The notes beneath the pieces were generated by a model. The model was not told where the DNA came from. It did not search any database and saw only the letters and a program-made list of their open reading frames with translations. DNA of 64,000 bases from Clostridia bacterium (GTDB lineage: Bacteria > Bacillota > Clostridia > Lachnospirales > Lachnospiraceae), in contig CAJTAK010000002.1 in assembly GCA_910574255.1 (NCBI GenBank), positions 345,192-409,191 of the forward strand, given 5' to 3'. Of the stretch, positions 45,294-54,129 are shown piece by piece. Within the stretch, counting starts at the first letter, position 1. Each line of letters starts with the position of its first letter. Position numbers and translations under genes: made by a program.

Positions 45294-45297
45294 GCAC

Positions 45298-45954
45298 TTA
45301 TGAATGTATCTTGTTTTTTATACGCAAACTTGCTTCTACGTGCATAATCCAATGTCTTGAAAATGGCATTTGTATAAGCCCTCGAATATCTTTCCCGCAC
45401 CAATAATCAATAAGCCAAATTGCATTTTCATCATTACTTACAACATTTAATAATTTTAAGTGTTCTTTTCGTTCTTCTGACACTTTCTTTTTCAATTGGT
45501 CATAGGTTAAGCGATTGATTATCCGTTCGGTGCTGTCCTTTACCTCAAAAATATATGAATAAAGTTCTTTTAAATTAAGTTGTTTTGAAAAATCTGCAAT
45601 CTGCTCTTTTACAAGTTCATTTCCCGTTGTAATGATAGGAGAATTGATACGTTCCTGATAATTCCCCGAGAAAAACACTTGCTCGTTTTCACTGATCAAT
45701 GTGTGTGCAACGATATCTTCGATACGGAAAATATGCCAAATTGAATATGCAATCGTTTTACAATGATAACCGTCTGCGTTTATAAATGGAATTGCATTAA
45801 AATCTTCTCTGCTTAATTCCTCATTAAATGATGATAAAGTTTTCATTAACTGATTTCGCAAATCAAATAATGTGTCAATACCTGCTTCATAGGTATCTTT
45901 CTTTTTTAGTTGCGTTTGCATTGTTTTATTTCGTTCGGACCATAATTTATTCAT
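45298..45954 (-). CDS. DinB-like four-helix bundle protein
   Basis: 218 residues from ATG 45954 (GGAGGG nine bases upstream). Motif HCKTIAYSIWHIFRIEDIVA contains the first metal-binding His pair of the DinB/YfiT fold; a later SRHWIMHVEASLRIKNKI supplies the third. DinB proteins of this type are thiol-dependent transferases or unknown metalloenzymes (not the DNA polymerase). Last intact cassette before the inserted element. Confidence 0.8.
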   Translation of the reverse strand: MNKLWSERNKTMQTQLKKKDTYEAGIDTLFDLRNQLMKTLSSFNEELSREDFNAIPFINADGYHCKTIAYSIWHIFRIEDIVAHTLISENEQVFFSGNYQERINSPIITTGNELVKEQIADFSKQLNLKELYSYIFEVKDSTERIINRLTYDQLKKKVSEERKEHLKLLNVVSNDENAIWLIDYWCGKDIRGLIQMPFSRHWIMHVEASLRIKNKIHS

Positions 45955-45975
45955 AATCAATTACCCTCCGGCAAT

Positions 45976-46015
45976 CCCATTTTACACGCTTCGCAGCTTT
46001 CCGACAAACCAGAAT
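45976..46015 (-). repeat. Array repeat next to the mobile element
   Basis: CCCATTTTACACGCTTCGCA then GCTTTCCGACAAACCAGAAT. The mobile element begins about 100 bases beyond it; the array resumes at 54246 with a partial repeat (GATAAACTGGAAT). Confidence 0.75.
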
Positions 46016-46110
46016 TCTGATAAAACAATTTTTATAGCATTTATTAACTGTTATATCTTATCTTCAAAAAGCCCGCAAACCCTTAAAAATACTAAATTTA
46101 TAGCAAGTGA

Positions 46111-46193
46111 GTTTGCCCTTATGCTTTCCCTTGTGTTATATCCTTTTCCCTCATGTTACGAACTCTCATAAGGGAAAAAATAAGGGAAACAAA
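46111..46193. other. Left attachment region of the mobile element
   Basis: Contains CTTTCCCTTGT and CATAAGGGAAAAAATAAGGG, which recur in altered form at 54153-54178 near the integrase. Several inverted AAGGGAAA/TTTCCCTT copies look like integrase arm sites. The exact core is not certain. Confidence 0.5.
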
Positions 46194-46301
46194 AACCTGT
46201 AACAAATTATAACACAGAATAAATTAGGCAGGAAGAACTGATTGAAATGCTTTCTAAAATTTTTCCCAAAATTCAATTAGTAAAGGAAGGGCTGATAAGA
46301 T

Positions 46302-46541
46302 ATGAAGTTCATATATGCAGAATATAATATGTACCACAACAGCATTGATATAACCACCTTTGATGAGTATCTTCTGCGGATTGACTGCAACAAGGCAGAA
46401 GATGGATTAAAGACTACTCCCTGCTCCCAATGTGCCTTAGATACCTTAGCAATAGATGAGCCGCTCGAATATGCCCGCTTAGCACTCGATGGCAACTTGC
46501 AAATGTGGATTGATGCAGAAGACAGCCTTGAACTATGGTAA
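46302..46541 (+). CDS. DUF6061 family protein
   Basis: 79 residues: MKFIYAEYNMYHNSIDITTF, LLRIDCNKAEDGLKTTPCSQ, EPLEYARLALDGNLQMWID. The PLEYARLxLDG ending is typical of DUF6061, a small family common on integrative elements of Clostridia. Unknown role. Plus-strand, first gene of the element. Confidence 0.75.
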   Translation: MKFIYAEYNMYHNSIDITTFDEYLLRIDCNKAEDGLKTTPCSQCALDTLAIDEPLEYARLALDGNLQMWIDAEDSLELW

Positions 46542-46552
46542 AAAGAAAAATT

Positions 46553-46580
46553 TTAATTCCCCCGAATTCGGGGGAATTAA
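46553..46580. terminator. Perfect palindromic bidirectional terminator
   Basis: TTAATTCCCCC and GGGGGAATTAA flank GAATTC, between the convergent DUF6061 and KilA-N genes. Confidence 0.85.
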
Positions 46581-46581
46581 A

Positions 46582-47382
46582 TCACTTTAGGACTTTTGTG
46601 GTCTGTTCTTCCAAAATAGACATCTGATGTATTGCAATTTTATTAAGCTTTATTAAGCGTTCCTTTTGATTCAGCCCATCTTCAATCAGCACTGCATTGA
46701 TGTTTTCCATGTTTGACAGGCATATCAATTCATTTATACTCGCATAATCCCGGATATTGCCCTTTTTGTCCTGATTCTTATCTCGCCATTGTTTCGCTGT
46801 CATGCCAAATAATGCCATATTCAGCACATCAGCTTCCGATGCGTAAATGATAGAAGTTTGTTGTGGTGTAAGTTCCGGCGGAATGAGATTAACTTTGATT
46901 GCATCGGTGTGTATCCGATAATTGATTTTTGCCAATTCCCTTTTGGCACTCCAGCCAAGCAGAGCCTGTTCTTCTTTCTTTAACCGTTCAAATTCCTTGA
47001 TAAGATATAATTTGAATTGCGGAGATACCCAGCTTGCAAATTCAAACGCAATATCTTTATATGCGTATGTACCGCCATACCTTCCTGCCTTTGCTACAAT
47101 GCCCTTTGAATTTGTGCGGGTTACCCATTGTTTAACCGACATAATAAAGCGGTTTAATCCCGCCTCCAGCATGATTTCTTCATAGGCGGCAGTATTAAAG
47201 TCTGCATTGTACATTTCTTCCCATATACCAAGAAATTCTATTGTATTCTTGTTTCGTAACCATTTTTCTATCAGAGCAGGTCCATTGTCAATTTTCCTTA
47301 CCATATCGGTTAAAGAGATATAATCATCTTCTTCAATCTGTAAGACCTGTATCTCTGTTCCGTCAACATTTAGTTTTCCCAT
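46582..47382 (-). CDS. KilA-N domain protein
   Basis: 266 residues from ATG 47382 (GAAAGGA eight bases upstream). KilA-N region about 1-120: YISLTDMVRKIDNGPALIEK, WLRNKNTIEFLGIWEEMYN, GRYGGTYAYKDIAFEFASWV. These hallmarks come from phage/virus DNA-binding proteins, often linked with phage-defence or anti-repressor loci. The C-terminal 140 residues (MALFGMTAKQWRDKNQDKKG) match the usual KilA-N partner region. Target unknown. Confidence 0.88.
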   Translation of the reverse strand: MGKLNVDGTEIQVLQIEEDDYISLTDMVRKIDNGPALIEKWLRNKNTIEFLGIWEEMYNADFNTAAYEEIMLEAGLNRFIMSVKQWVTRTNSKGIVAKAGRYGGTYAYKDIAFEFASWVSPQFKLYLIKEFERLKKEEQALLGWSAKRELAKINYRIHTDAIKVNLIPPELTPQQTSIIYASEADVLNMALFGMTAKQWRDKNQDKKGNIRDYASINELICLSNMENINAVLIEDGLNQKERLIKLNKIAIHQMSILEEQTTKVLK

Positions 47383-47406
47383 ATAATATCCTTTCATCTA
47401 TGCGAT

Positions 47407-48150
47407 CTATAATTGTATTAACTTTCCGTTATCAAAATAATAGATATCTTCTCTTTTATATCCATATTTGGAATCAGGAAGACTGATGTGCGGTTCAAAG
47501 GTAAACATTTTAACATCTGATAATCTTTGATGGTTTCTCTTTTCGGTATATATTCTATCATTTTTGTTTTTCACAATGGAATGTCCAAGGTTGCCAAGAA
47601 AATCCAAGTTAAGAAATCCTTTTTTTACAATAACATCATTCATGAGATAATATAATTCTTCAAATGTCATGTCCGGCGTTGCGACATCAATTAGAGTTTT
47701 ATGCAGATATTCTTCCATCTGCAATCCGCTGCGCCACTCGTTATTTCTTATTTTGTCAGTTTTATCACATAAAATGCCATTTTCAAATGCAAGCGTTCTT
47801 GCATAATCTCCCCAAATGTTATTCTTTTAAGGACTTAAATCAATCGTAATAATATCATTTTCCTGTATGATTCTATTTGTCACTTTATAATCTTTGCCTG
47901 ATACGGAAACAGCAGTTTCATCTCCCGCAAAAACAAACGCACCAACATCCCAATACCAAAAGGAATCCGCGCCATGTTCCAACAAATAATTTTCGCACAA
48001 TGCTTTCATATCCGCCAGATTCATCCCGACTTTAATTATGCCAGCAACATACTTTATTGCTGCCCGATTTAGGTTTTGCATTTCCAAATATAAGTCAAGC
48101 GTTTCCTTTGCCACGCTATATCCATTGAATAAATGCTGTTTTGTTATCAC
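47407..48150 (-). pseudogene. M24-family (creatinase/aminopeptidase P-like) peptidase with in-frame TAA
   Basis: The first part (LYLEMQNLNRAAIKYVAGII, GDETAVSVSGKDYKVTNRII, NDIITIDLSP) ends at TAA 47827-47829. The frame continues unchanged KNNIWGDYARTLAFENGILC, DMTFEELYYLMNDVIVKKGF, LGNLGHSIVKNKNDRIYTEK, with metal-ligand-like Asp and His-containing motifs, to 47407. CAA to TAA would produce it. The N-terminus starts at GTG inside the GNAT gene and is probably not native. Confidence 0.8.
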
Positions 48151-48550
48151 TGTTGTACCCTGCCTTTCTGTAAAAGTCCAATGTACTTATTTCCTTAGAA
48201 CCTGTGAGAAGCATCATTTTATAGCAGTTTTCTTTTATGGCAATCTCTTTTGCATAGTTTAGGCATTGCGTTGCCAGTCCTCTTTTTCTAAACTTTTCAT
48301 CCGTTATCACATTTTCAATAAAAGCATACGGCTGCTGGTTGTGCGTCAGGTTAGGAATGATAACACAGACACAGGAAGATACGATTTTTCCATTTTCCTC
48401 TGCAACAATCACATGATGATTTTTATCCTGAAAAATGGTATCCCAAATCTGCAATAGTTCTGCGGTCTTTTCCGGCATGGGATTATTATGTAGCTGCATA
48501 TACAATCTTAATAAACCCTCTAAATCATTTTTTTCTATTTCTCTAACCAT
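48116..48550 (-). CDS. GNAT N-acetyltransferase
   Basis: 144 residues from ATG 48550 (AAAGGA upstream). IVSSCVCVIIPNLTHNQQPY, AFIENVITDEKFRKRGLATQ, CLNYAKEIAIKENCYKMMLL contain the acetyl-CoA binding loop (RKRGLAT). Small amino- or polyamine-type acetyltransferase of unknown target. Its stop overlaps the peptidase remnant's start. Confidence 0.88.
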   Translation of the reverse strand: MVREIEKNDLEGLLRLYMQLHNNPMPEKTAELLQIWDTIFQDKNHHVIVAEENGKIVSSCVCVIIPNLTHNQQPYAFIENVITDEKFRKRGLATQCLNYAKEIAIKENCYKMMLLTGSKEISTLDFYRKAGYNSDNKTAFIQWI

Positions 48551-48596
48551 ACGGGGCATCCTTTCCTATTCCATAAATACCAATTGCAATTTAATA

Positions 48597-49454
48597 TTAT
48601 TTATACAATTTCCCATAGAAAAACTGCTCTTGAAATGAAATGTCACCTAATATTTTCTCTTCTGCAATATCTTCTCCATTCAAAGACACAATCCACTTAT
48701 CCTCCACATCGTCAAAACGATGCCATACTGCGACTACTTTGCCACGAAAACTCTTTAGCGGTTTATTTGTTCCAAATATATAAACATCTTGTTCTGCTCC
48801 ATCACCGGCAAGTACATTATTTACATATCCATAATTGATTGGATAAATCATCTCCGAATGACGAGGATGAGCGGTGCCTAATGGTCTGTCAACAGTTCCG
48901 TCTACCATTTTCCCAATAATATGGCTGTAATCCGGTTCATCTGCTTCCATAACACAAAAAAAATAGTCCAATGTCTGCACAAGCTTCTTGTTTTCATATA
49001 ACTTTCTAATCTCAGAAACTGTCATCCATTTACAGTCAGCAACTTCATCCGTTGTTGCATCTTCCAAATGCAGGTCTCCATCGTATTCAAAAAGCCATAC
49101 ATCCATAATATCATTAAATTCTTTGCATTCATATTTAACATCAGTGCCTCGGATTTTAGTAAAAAGGAGTTTTCCGGCTTCGGGTTGTAAATCCAGTCCC
49201 ACTTCTTCCTTTACTTCTCTAAGTGCTCCGTCAATACTGCTTTCCCCCATCAAAACAGAACCTCCAACGCACTCCCACATAAGCGGAAATGTTGGTCTGC
49301 TAACTGAACGTTGGGAAATGAGATATTCCCCTTTGCAATTTCGTATCCATACATGCACTACCAAATGGTAGAAACCGTTTGGAATCTTTTCTCCTCGAAT
49401 CTGCTCTTTTCCTGACTTTTCTCTATATTTTGTATACAAGTCCCATTTTTCCAT
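48597..49454 (-). CDS. NUDIX hydrolase fused to a pyrophosphatase-like domain
   Basis: 285 residues. Residues about 28-165: NUDIX box GGSVLMGESSIDGALREVKE-EVGLDL with the expected Glu pairs. Residues about 190-285: LGTAHPRHSEMIYPINYGYV, AGDGAEQDVYIFGTNKPLKS, VWHRFDDVEDKWIVSLNGED resembles a small inorganic-pyrophosphatase-like protein group. A fusion of these suggests an enzyme that removes pyrophosphate as it hydrolyses a nucleotide. The N-terminal half alone would be a standard IPP isomerase/NUDIX protein, so a misread cannot be excluded. Confidence 0.85.
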   Translation of the reverse strand: MEKWDLYTKYREKSGKEQIRGEKIPNGFYHLVVHVWIRNCKGEYLISQRSVSRPTFPLMWECVGGSVLMGESSIDGALREVKEEVGLDLQPEAGKLLFTKIRGTDVKYECKEFNDIMDVWLFEYDGDLHLEDATTDEVADCKWMTVSEIRKLYENKKLVQTLDYFFCVMEADEPDYSHIIGKMVDGTVDRPLGTAHPRHSEMIYPINYGYVNNVLAGDGAEQDVYIFGTNKPLKSFRGKVVAVWHRFDDVEDKWIVSLNGEDIAEEKILGDISFQEQFFYGKLYK

Positions 49455-49565
49455 ATTTTTATATATTCCTCCAAAATCTATAAGCTATCTGCTACAAACC
49501 TATCATAACATATTTTTCAATATTCATCATTAAAAAACTGTTATGTAAGAGCAAGGATTGAAATA

Positions 49566-51068
49566 TTATCTTGCACTTCGGTCCTTGCTCTTAACCGTCA
49601 TTTGTTGCTGGCAATCTGTCGTTCTCTTTGGCGGATTTTTCAACCGCTCAAGCACACTTTGCCTATCCTGTTTTTGATTGTCCTTTCCGTAAATTTTTTC
49701 CCATTCAGCCTCTTGTTCCCTATAAGCAATATAAGCACTATGAGATTTATGGTAAATCCGATAAAAATTCTGCACATTCTGATAACCATATCTTCTAACA
49801 ATGCCGGACAAGCCGATTTTTAAGATGTCAATCTCCTCATTTTTACGGTGAATTTTGCTTTGCAGTTCACCTTTCTTGGTAAATTTCGCAAGTCCTTTTA
49901 GGGCATCACGCTCAAGTTCCAAAGCATTGCGTTCTTTTTCTGCCTCAAAAATAATCTTATTCTGTCGTTTCAGTTCCTTGTAAATCTTAAACAGCTTTGG
50001 ATAGGCGGTTGCTTCGGCAGACATAATAGGTTTGGGCGGTATCTTCGGTTTGGTCTGTGCTTCCTTTTCGGATGGTTGGCGGACAGGTTCTTGCACAGGC
50101 ATCTGCGGTTGTATCTGCTCTGTATCAAAGAGTTTTGCAGACAGTTCCCTTGCTTTTTGCAGCACCTTTGAAATCAGCATTGCCAATACTGCAACTGCAC
50201 TCATGAGGATTGTTCCAAACCGTTCCGGCTGACTGCCGAATAAATCAATAGATTCTTTGATGCGGTCAGAGATGTACTCTTTTTTTATCTGTTGTATCTC
50301 TGTTTCTGCCACGCCGCTTACAATCGCCCTGTCAACTTCACGATTCCAACGCATACGGTATTCGTTGTCCGTCTGTAACTGTTCCGCTTTCGGATTATTT
50401 TTCCCTATCTTCTTAGTGGCAAGATACAGACCGTTTTCGTTAAAAACGTGCAGTTTCTCTTTGTCGTTCTTTACCAAAGTATTGATAAGGTCTGTATAAA
50501 AATGCTTTACCTCGTCCACAAACTCGTTCTGCTTGAACAGCTTATTCTTGGCGGTAAAAAGATTCCGCTCATATATCTCACCTTTCTTCACAATCTTACA
50601 GCCTTTGCGGACATTTCCGTTTTCGTCAAGTATCTCTTTTTTGGTGCGGACATGTTTTCCCTGCTCATCATAGAACATATTCCTTGTTGCAGTCTTTTCT
50701 ATGGGTTCAGGCAATCTCTCCCTCTCTGAAAAAATAAGGTGGATATGGTAGTTTGTTTTTCGTTTGTTATGGTGCAGAGCCGATACGCACTCCACACCGT
50801 ACTTTTCCTTAAAGCGGTCTGTGAACAACTGTAAAAGTTTGTCTGGCTCATAGAGATTCGGGAAAGATTCCGGCAGGGCAATGATAAATTCCCTCGCCTC
50901 GATACATTCCCCCTCTGTGCCGCTTTTTTGAAATTCCTGCTGATTGAATCTTGCAAGCTCCGTCCAATAATAGCGGTCTGTCGTTTCATAGACTGCATAC
51001 AGGTTTTCCTGTTTTGCATGGTTGGATATATAAGTGATTCTGCCCCTGACATCAAGCAGCTTGCTCAT
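49566..51068 (-). CDS. MobA/MobL family relaxase
   Basis: 500 residues from ATG 51068; a 16-residue longer start lacks a ribosome site. The HUH motif NKRKTNYHIHLIFSERERLP (metal His pair) is near residue 110, with the N-terminal nickase Tyr candidates around YISNHAK and YYWTEL. Long C-terminal coiled/charged region (KTKPKIPPKPIMSAEA, ERNALELERDALKGLAKF). Nicks the element's origin of transfer, then is carried with the DNA by a helper conjugative system. Divergent neighbour DNA at 51140-51404 likely holds that origin. Confidence 0.88.
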   Translation of the reverse strand: MSKLLDVRGRITYISNHAKQENLYAVYETTDRYYWTELARFNQQEFQKSGTEGECIEAREFIIALPESFPNLYEPDKLLQLFTDRFKEKYGVECVSALHHNKRKTNYHIHLIFSERERLPEPIEKTATRNMFYDEQGKHVRTKKEILDENGNVRKGCKIVKKGEIYERNLFTAKNKLFKQNEFVDEVKHFYTDLINTLVKNDKEKLHVFNENGLYLATKKIGKNNPKAEQLQTDNEYRMRWNREVDRAIVSGVAETEIQQIKKEYISDRIKESIDLFGSQPERFGTILMSAVAVLAMLISKVLQKARELSAKLFDTEQIQPQMPVQEPVRQPSEKEAQTKPKIPPKPIMSAEATAYPKLFKIYKELKRQNKIIFEAEKERNALELERDALKGLAKFTKKGELQSKIHRKNEEIDILKIGLSGIVRRYGYQNVQNFYRIYHKSHSAYIAYREQEAEWEKIYGKDNQKQDRQSVLERLKNPPKRTTDCQQQMTVKSKDRSAR

Positions 51069-51139
51069 GCGGATAAATGAATGCCTTTGTATTGTGCTTT
51101 GTCCTCCCTCCTGCAAATGGCAGTAGCGGATGCGCGAAA

Positions 51140-51290
51140 GCGGAGAGGGCGGCGGTTCTCACAAATGCAGTAGCATTTGTAATTCACGCTTGCGTGAATT
51201 TGCTCCCTGCAAGGGCGAAATCCCCATTGCATAAACGAAGTTTGTGCAATGGGTGTATTTCGCTCTCAAACGCCGAGGGCTTTAAGAGAA
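51140..51290. other. Hairpin-rich candidate origin of transfer
   Basis: Three successive hairpins: ACAAATG-cagtag-CATTTGT, AATTCACG-cttg-CGTGAATT and CATTGCA-taaacgaagttt-TGCAATG. They lie just upstream of the relaxase gene, the usual oriT place. Confidence 0.5.
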
Positions 51291-51341
51291 GGTAATATTC
51301 TCTTGAAACTGTTCGGATTATGCCGGTAAAATCAGCCGCCA

Positions 51342-51404
51342 TGATAGCAAAAAGTGCTGCCACTTATGATAGTAAAAAGTGCAACCTTGATAGCAAAAAA
51401 GTAA
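51342..51404. repeat. Three iteron-like direct repeats
   Basis: TGATAGYAAAAAGTG occurs at 51342, 51367 and (TGATAGCAAAAAAGTA) 51388, 25 and 21 bases apart. Spaced repeats of this kind suggest sites for a replication or excision protein. Confidence 0.55.
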
Positions 51405-51682
51405 TATCTAAAATGTCAGTTAAATTTTTGCAGCAATCTTACATCACATTGAAAATGACGCCCGAAACATCTGTTGAATTTTTTAACTGAATATACCAAA
51501 ACAAGTTGATTTTTTCAGTTGGCTGTTCCAAAATTAACTTATTTTTTCAACTCACTTTTTCCGCTTTCCCCAAATTTCCGCTTGTACCAAAAGGAAGCAC
51601 ATGATATAATTTATTTGCGTGTAGGTATATCATGGCTTCGGTCTGATACATACCATTGGGCGGTTTCCTTAGAAGCCGCCTT

Positions 51683-51913
51683 TTATACTGCTGATTTTCT
51701 TGTAACAGACTTTACATCATTCTTATCCCGCAGGTTCTTCCCCTCGTTCACTTCCATGAACTTCTCCAGTATATCAATTTTGATAAGTACCTTTCTCCCG
51801 ACTTTGAGGACGGGTAGTTTTCCCCACTCTACAAGGTTTCGCAGGGTATTCCTCCCGATACCCGTATAATCGGCAGCTTCTTCAATGGATAATGCAATTT
51901 TCGTTTTGGTCAT
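51683..51913 (-). CDS. xis: Excisionase, Tn916 Xis-like
   Basis: 76 residues: helix-turn-helix MTKTKIALSIEEAADYTGIG, RNTLRNLVEWGKLPVLKVG, RKVLIKIDILEKFMEVNEGK. Winged-helix DNA-bending partner of the element's integrase. Own promoter TTGACA-17-TATAGT at 51962-51990. Confidence 0.88.
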   Translation of the reverse strand: MTKTKIALSIEEAADYTGIGRNTLRNLVEWGKLPVLKVGRKVLIKIDILEKFMEVNEGKNLRDKNDVKSVTRKSAV

Positions 51914-51930
51914 TAACTCACCTCCCTTTT

Positions 51931-52040
51931 AATTGCATAATGCAATTTCGATAGTACGCTTACTATAACGCTTTTATAATCTCCTGTCAAGCATTATGGC
52001 AATTCAAAAATCATTTTTAAGTTGCATATTGCATTATTGC
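51931..52040. promoter_or_regulatory. Divergent promoter pair with TTGCATnnTGCAA operators
   Basis: Minus-strand promoter TTGACA (51985-51990) / TATAGT (51962-51967), 17 bases apart, for xis. Plus-strand promoter TTGCAT (52029-52034) / TATACT (52052-52057), also 17 apart, for the XRE gene. Palindromes AATTGCATAATGCAATT (51931-51947) and TTGCATATTGCA (52022-52033) overlap or flank them, the likely operators of the XRE regulator. Confidence 0.65.
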
Positions 52041-52088
52041 TTTTTCTATGCTATACTTTGTCCATACCGAAAAAGGAGGCGTATCAGT

Positions 52089-52718
52089 ATGAAAGATAAA
52101 GAGTTACGCAAGCTGATCGGTAGCAGGGCAAAACAGCGGAGGGTTGAGTTGGGATTAAACCAGCCTTATGTCGCAGAGAAGATGGGGGTAGCCACTTCCA
52201 CAATCGTGCGTTATGAGGCGGGAACAATCGACAACACAAAGAAGCTGGTCTTGGAAGGTCTTTCAGAAGCACTCCATGTGTCTGTGAAGTGGCTGAAAGG
52301 GGAAACGGAGGAATACCAAACGGACATTACGGATAATAGGGAATTATTTATTCGTGATGTGATGAATTCCATCGTAAACAAACTCCCCTATGATATGAAG
52401 CCTGATGAGGCGGATTTTTCCAAAGATTTACTGCTGCTGATGTTGAAGGAATATGAATTGTTCGTGGATTCTTTTCAGTTTGCCTGCAAGAATTTCAAGG
52501 ACAATGCGGAAAATGCCGCACTCGCTCAGACAATGGGGTTTGAATCGAATAAGGAATATAACGAGATTATGTTTCTCAGGGAAATCACCCACACCGTAAA
52601 TATGTTTAACGATATGGGCGATATTGTGAGGCTCTATTCCAAAAATCCCGAAACAGCCACCATAAGGCTTGCAAATCTTCTTTCTATGGTATCGGGGGAA
52701 GAATCCGAATCGGTATAG
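52089..52718 (+). CDS. XRE-family transcriptional regulator of the element
   Basis: 209 residues from ATG 52089 (AAAGGAGG ten bases upstream; an earlier in-frame start has none). Helix-turn-helix at about 10-60: RAKQRRVELGLNQPYVAEKM, GVATSTIVRYEAGTIDNTKK. The C-terminal 140 residues are helical and of unknown fold. Likely represses xis and itself through the adjacent palindromes. Confidence 0.9.
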   Translation: MKDKELRKLIGSRAKQRRVELGLNQPYVAEKMGVATSTIVRYEAGTIDNTKKLVLEGLSEALHVSVKWLKGETEEYQTDITDNRELFIRDVMNSIVNKLPYDMKPDEADFSKDLLLLMLKEYELFVDSFQFACKNFKDNAENAALAQTMGFESNKEYNEIMFLREITHTVNMFNDMGDIVRLYSKNPETATIRLANLLSMVSGEESESV

Positions 52719-52820
52719 CTTGGCGGCCGGAGTTATGATATACTTACACGCAGAAAGCATTTCATCAGTTCCGATTGCCATACGCAATAAAGGTTGCGTT
52801 TATCGAAAGGAGAAACGATT

Positions 52821-54119
52821 ATGGCAAAAGGATCAGTTCGGAAGAAAGGAAAAAAATGGTACTACCGCTTCTATGTGGAGGACGCAAGTGGAAATCTGGT
52901 ACAGAAAGAATATGCAGGAACAGAAAGCAAAAGCGAAACGGAAAAGCTGTTAAGGCAGGCAATGGAAGATTACGAAAGCAAGAAATTCATTGCAAAGGCG
53001 GACAATATCACCCTTGGACAGTTGCTTGACACATGGGCAGAGGAAGAATTAAAGACAGGAACATTGAGCAATGGAACTGTCGGTACTTATCTTCAGGCGA
53101 TCAACCGCATTAAACAGCACCCTGTAAGCAGACGAAAGCTAAAAACGGTTACTTCGGGGCATTTGCAGCAGTTCATGGATATCATGTCTTTTGGAGGCAC
53201 GATTGAAGATTTTGTTTCCAAAGGATATTCCAAAGACTACGTAAAGTCATTTTCCGCAGTATTACAACAGTCATTCCGCTTTGCGGTGTTCCCGAAACAG
53301 TACATTACGTTCAATCCCATGCAGTATGTAGTCATGAGGCATAAAAAGGACGATATGGACTTGTTTGCGGAAGAAACGGACACCGACAATGGCAAAGTCA
53401 ATCCACTGTCATTTGAGCAGTACCAAAAGCTGATTGCACAGCTTGGCAAGCGGAGCAAAGACGCAATCCTACCTGTACAGATAGCCTATTTCACAGGTCT
53501 CAGGCTTGGGGAAGTGGCAGGACTGACTTGGCAGGATATCAACTTTGAGGAACAATGCCTGACAGTCCGCAGAAGCGTCCGCTACAATGGCGCTACCCAT
53601 AAGCACGAAATCGGCTCGACAAAAAGGAAGAAAGTGCGGATCGTTGATTTTGGGAACGCCCTCGCTGACATCCTGAAGAAAGCAAGGAAACAGCAGCTTA
53701 AAAACCGTATGCAGTATGGCGGACTCTACCACAGGAATTTCTACAGGGAAGTTACAGAGAAAAATCGGGTACATTATGAGTATTACAACTTGGGAATGGC
53801 AGAGGATGTGCCGGAGGATTATACGGAAATCTCCTTTGTATGTCTGAGGGAAGATGGCTGTCTGGAACTTCCAGCCACCGTAGAAACAGCCTGCCGGACA
53901 GCGGCAAGGAAAGTACCGGAGTTAGAGGGGTTCCACTTCCACACATTAAGGCACACCTACACAACGAACCTGTTATCAAACGGGGCGCAGCCAAAAGACG
54001 TGCAGGAACTTTTAGGACATTCGGACGTAAGCACTACCATGAATGTCTATGCACACGCTACAAGAGAGGCAAAGCGGGAATCTGCAAAGCTCTTGGATAA
54101 GGTTGTGGGAATGAATTAA
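52821..54119 (+). CDS. int: Tyrosine integrase of the mobilizable element
   Basis: 432 residues from ATG 52821 (GAAAGGAGAAACG). N-terminal arm-binding domain (VRKKGKKWYYRFYVEDASGN), core-binding helices, catalytic domain with Arg in YFTGLRLGEVAGLTW, HxxR in FHFHTLRHTYTTNLL, His in LLGHSDVSTTMN and nucleophile Tyr in VYAHATREA. Tn916-type. Sits at the right end pointing to attR, as in most integrative elements. Confidence 0.95.
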   Translation: MAKGSVRKKGKKWYYRFYVEDASGNLVQKEYAGTESKSETEKLLRQAMEDYESKKFIAKADNITLGQLLDTWAEEELKTGTLSNGTVGTYLQAINRIKQHPVSRRKLKTVTSGHLQQFMDIMSFGGTIEDFVSKGYSKDYVKSFSAVLQQSFRFAVFPKQYITFNPMQYVVMRHKKDDMDLFAEETDTDNGKVNPLSFEQYQKLIAQLGKRSKDAILPVQIAYFTGLRLGEVAGLTWQDINFEEQCLTVRRSVRYNGATHKHEIGSTKRKKVRIVDFGNALADILKKARKQQLKNRMQYGGLYHRNFYREVTEKNRVHYEYYNLGMAEDVPEDYTEISFVCLREDGCLELPATVETACRTAARKVPELEGFHFHTLRHTYTTNLLSNGAQPKDVQELLGHSDVSTTMNVYAHATREAKRESAKLLDKVVGMN

Positions 54120-54129
54120 AACTGAATAA

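Noticed and set aside
52821..54119. Tyrosine recombinase as the integrase that builds the cassette array
   Set aside because: It has the Tn916-type domain order, lies with xis and att-like sites at the end of its own element, and lacks the extra helix region expected of IntI. It could still act on other sites, but there is no sign of it.
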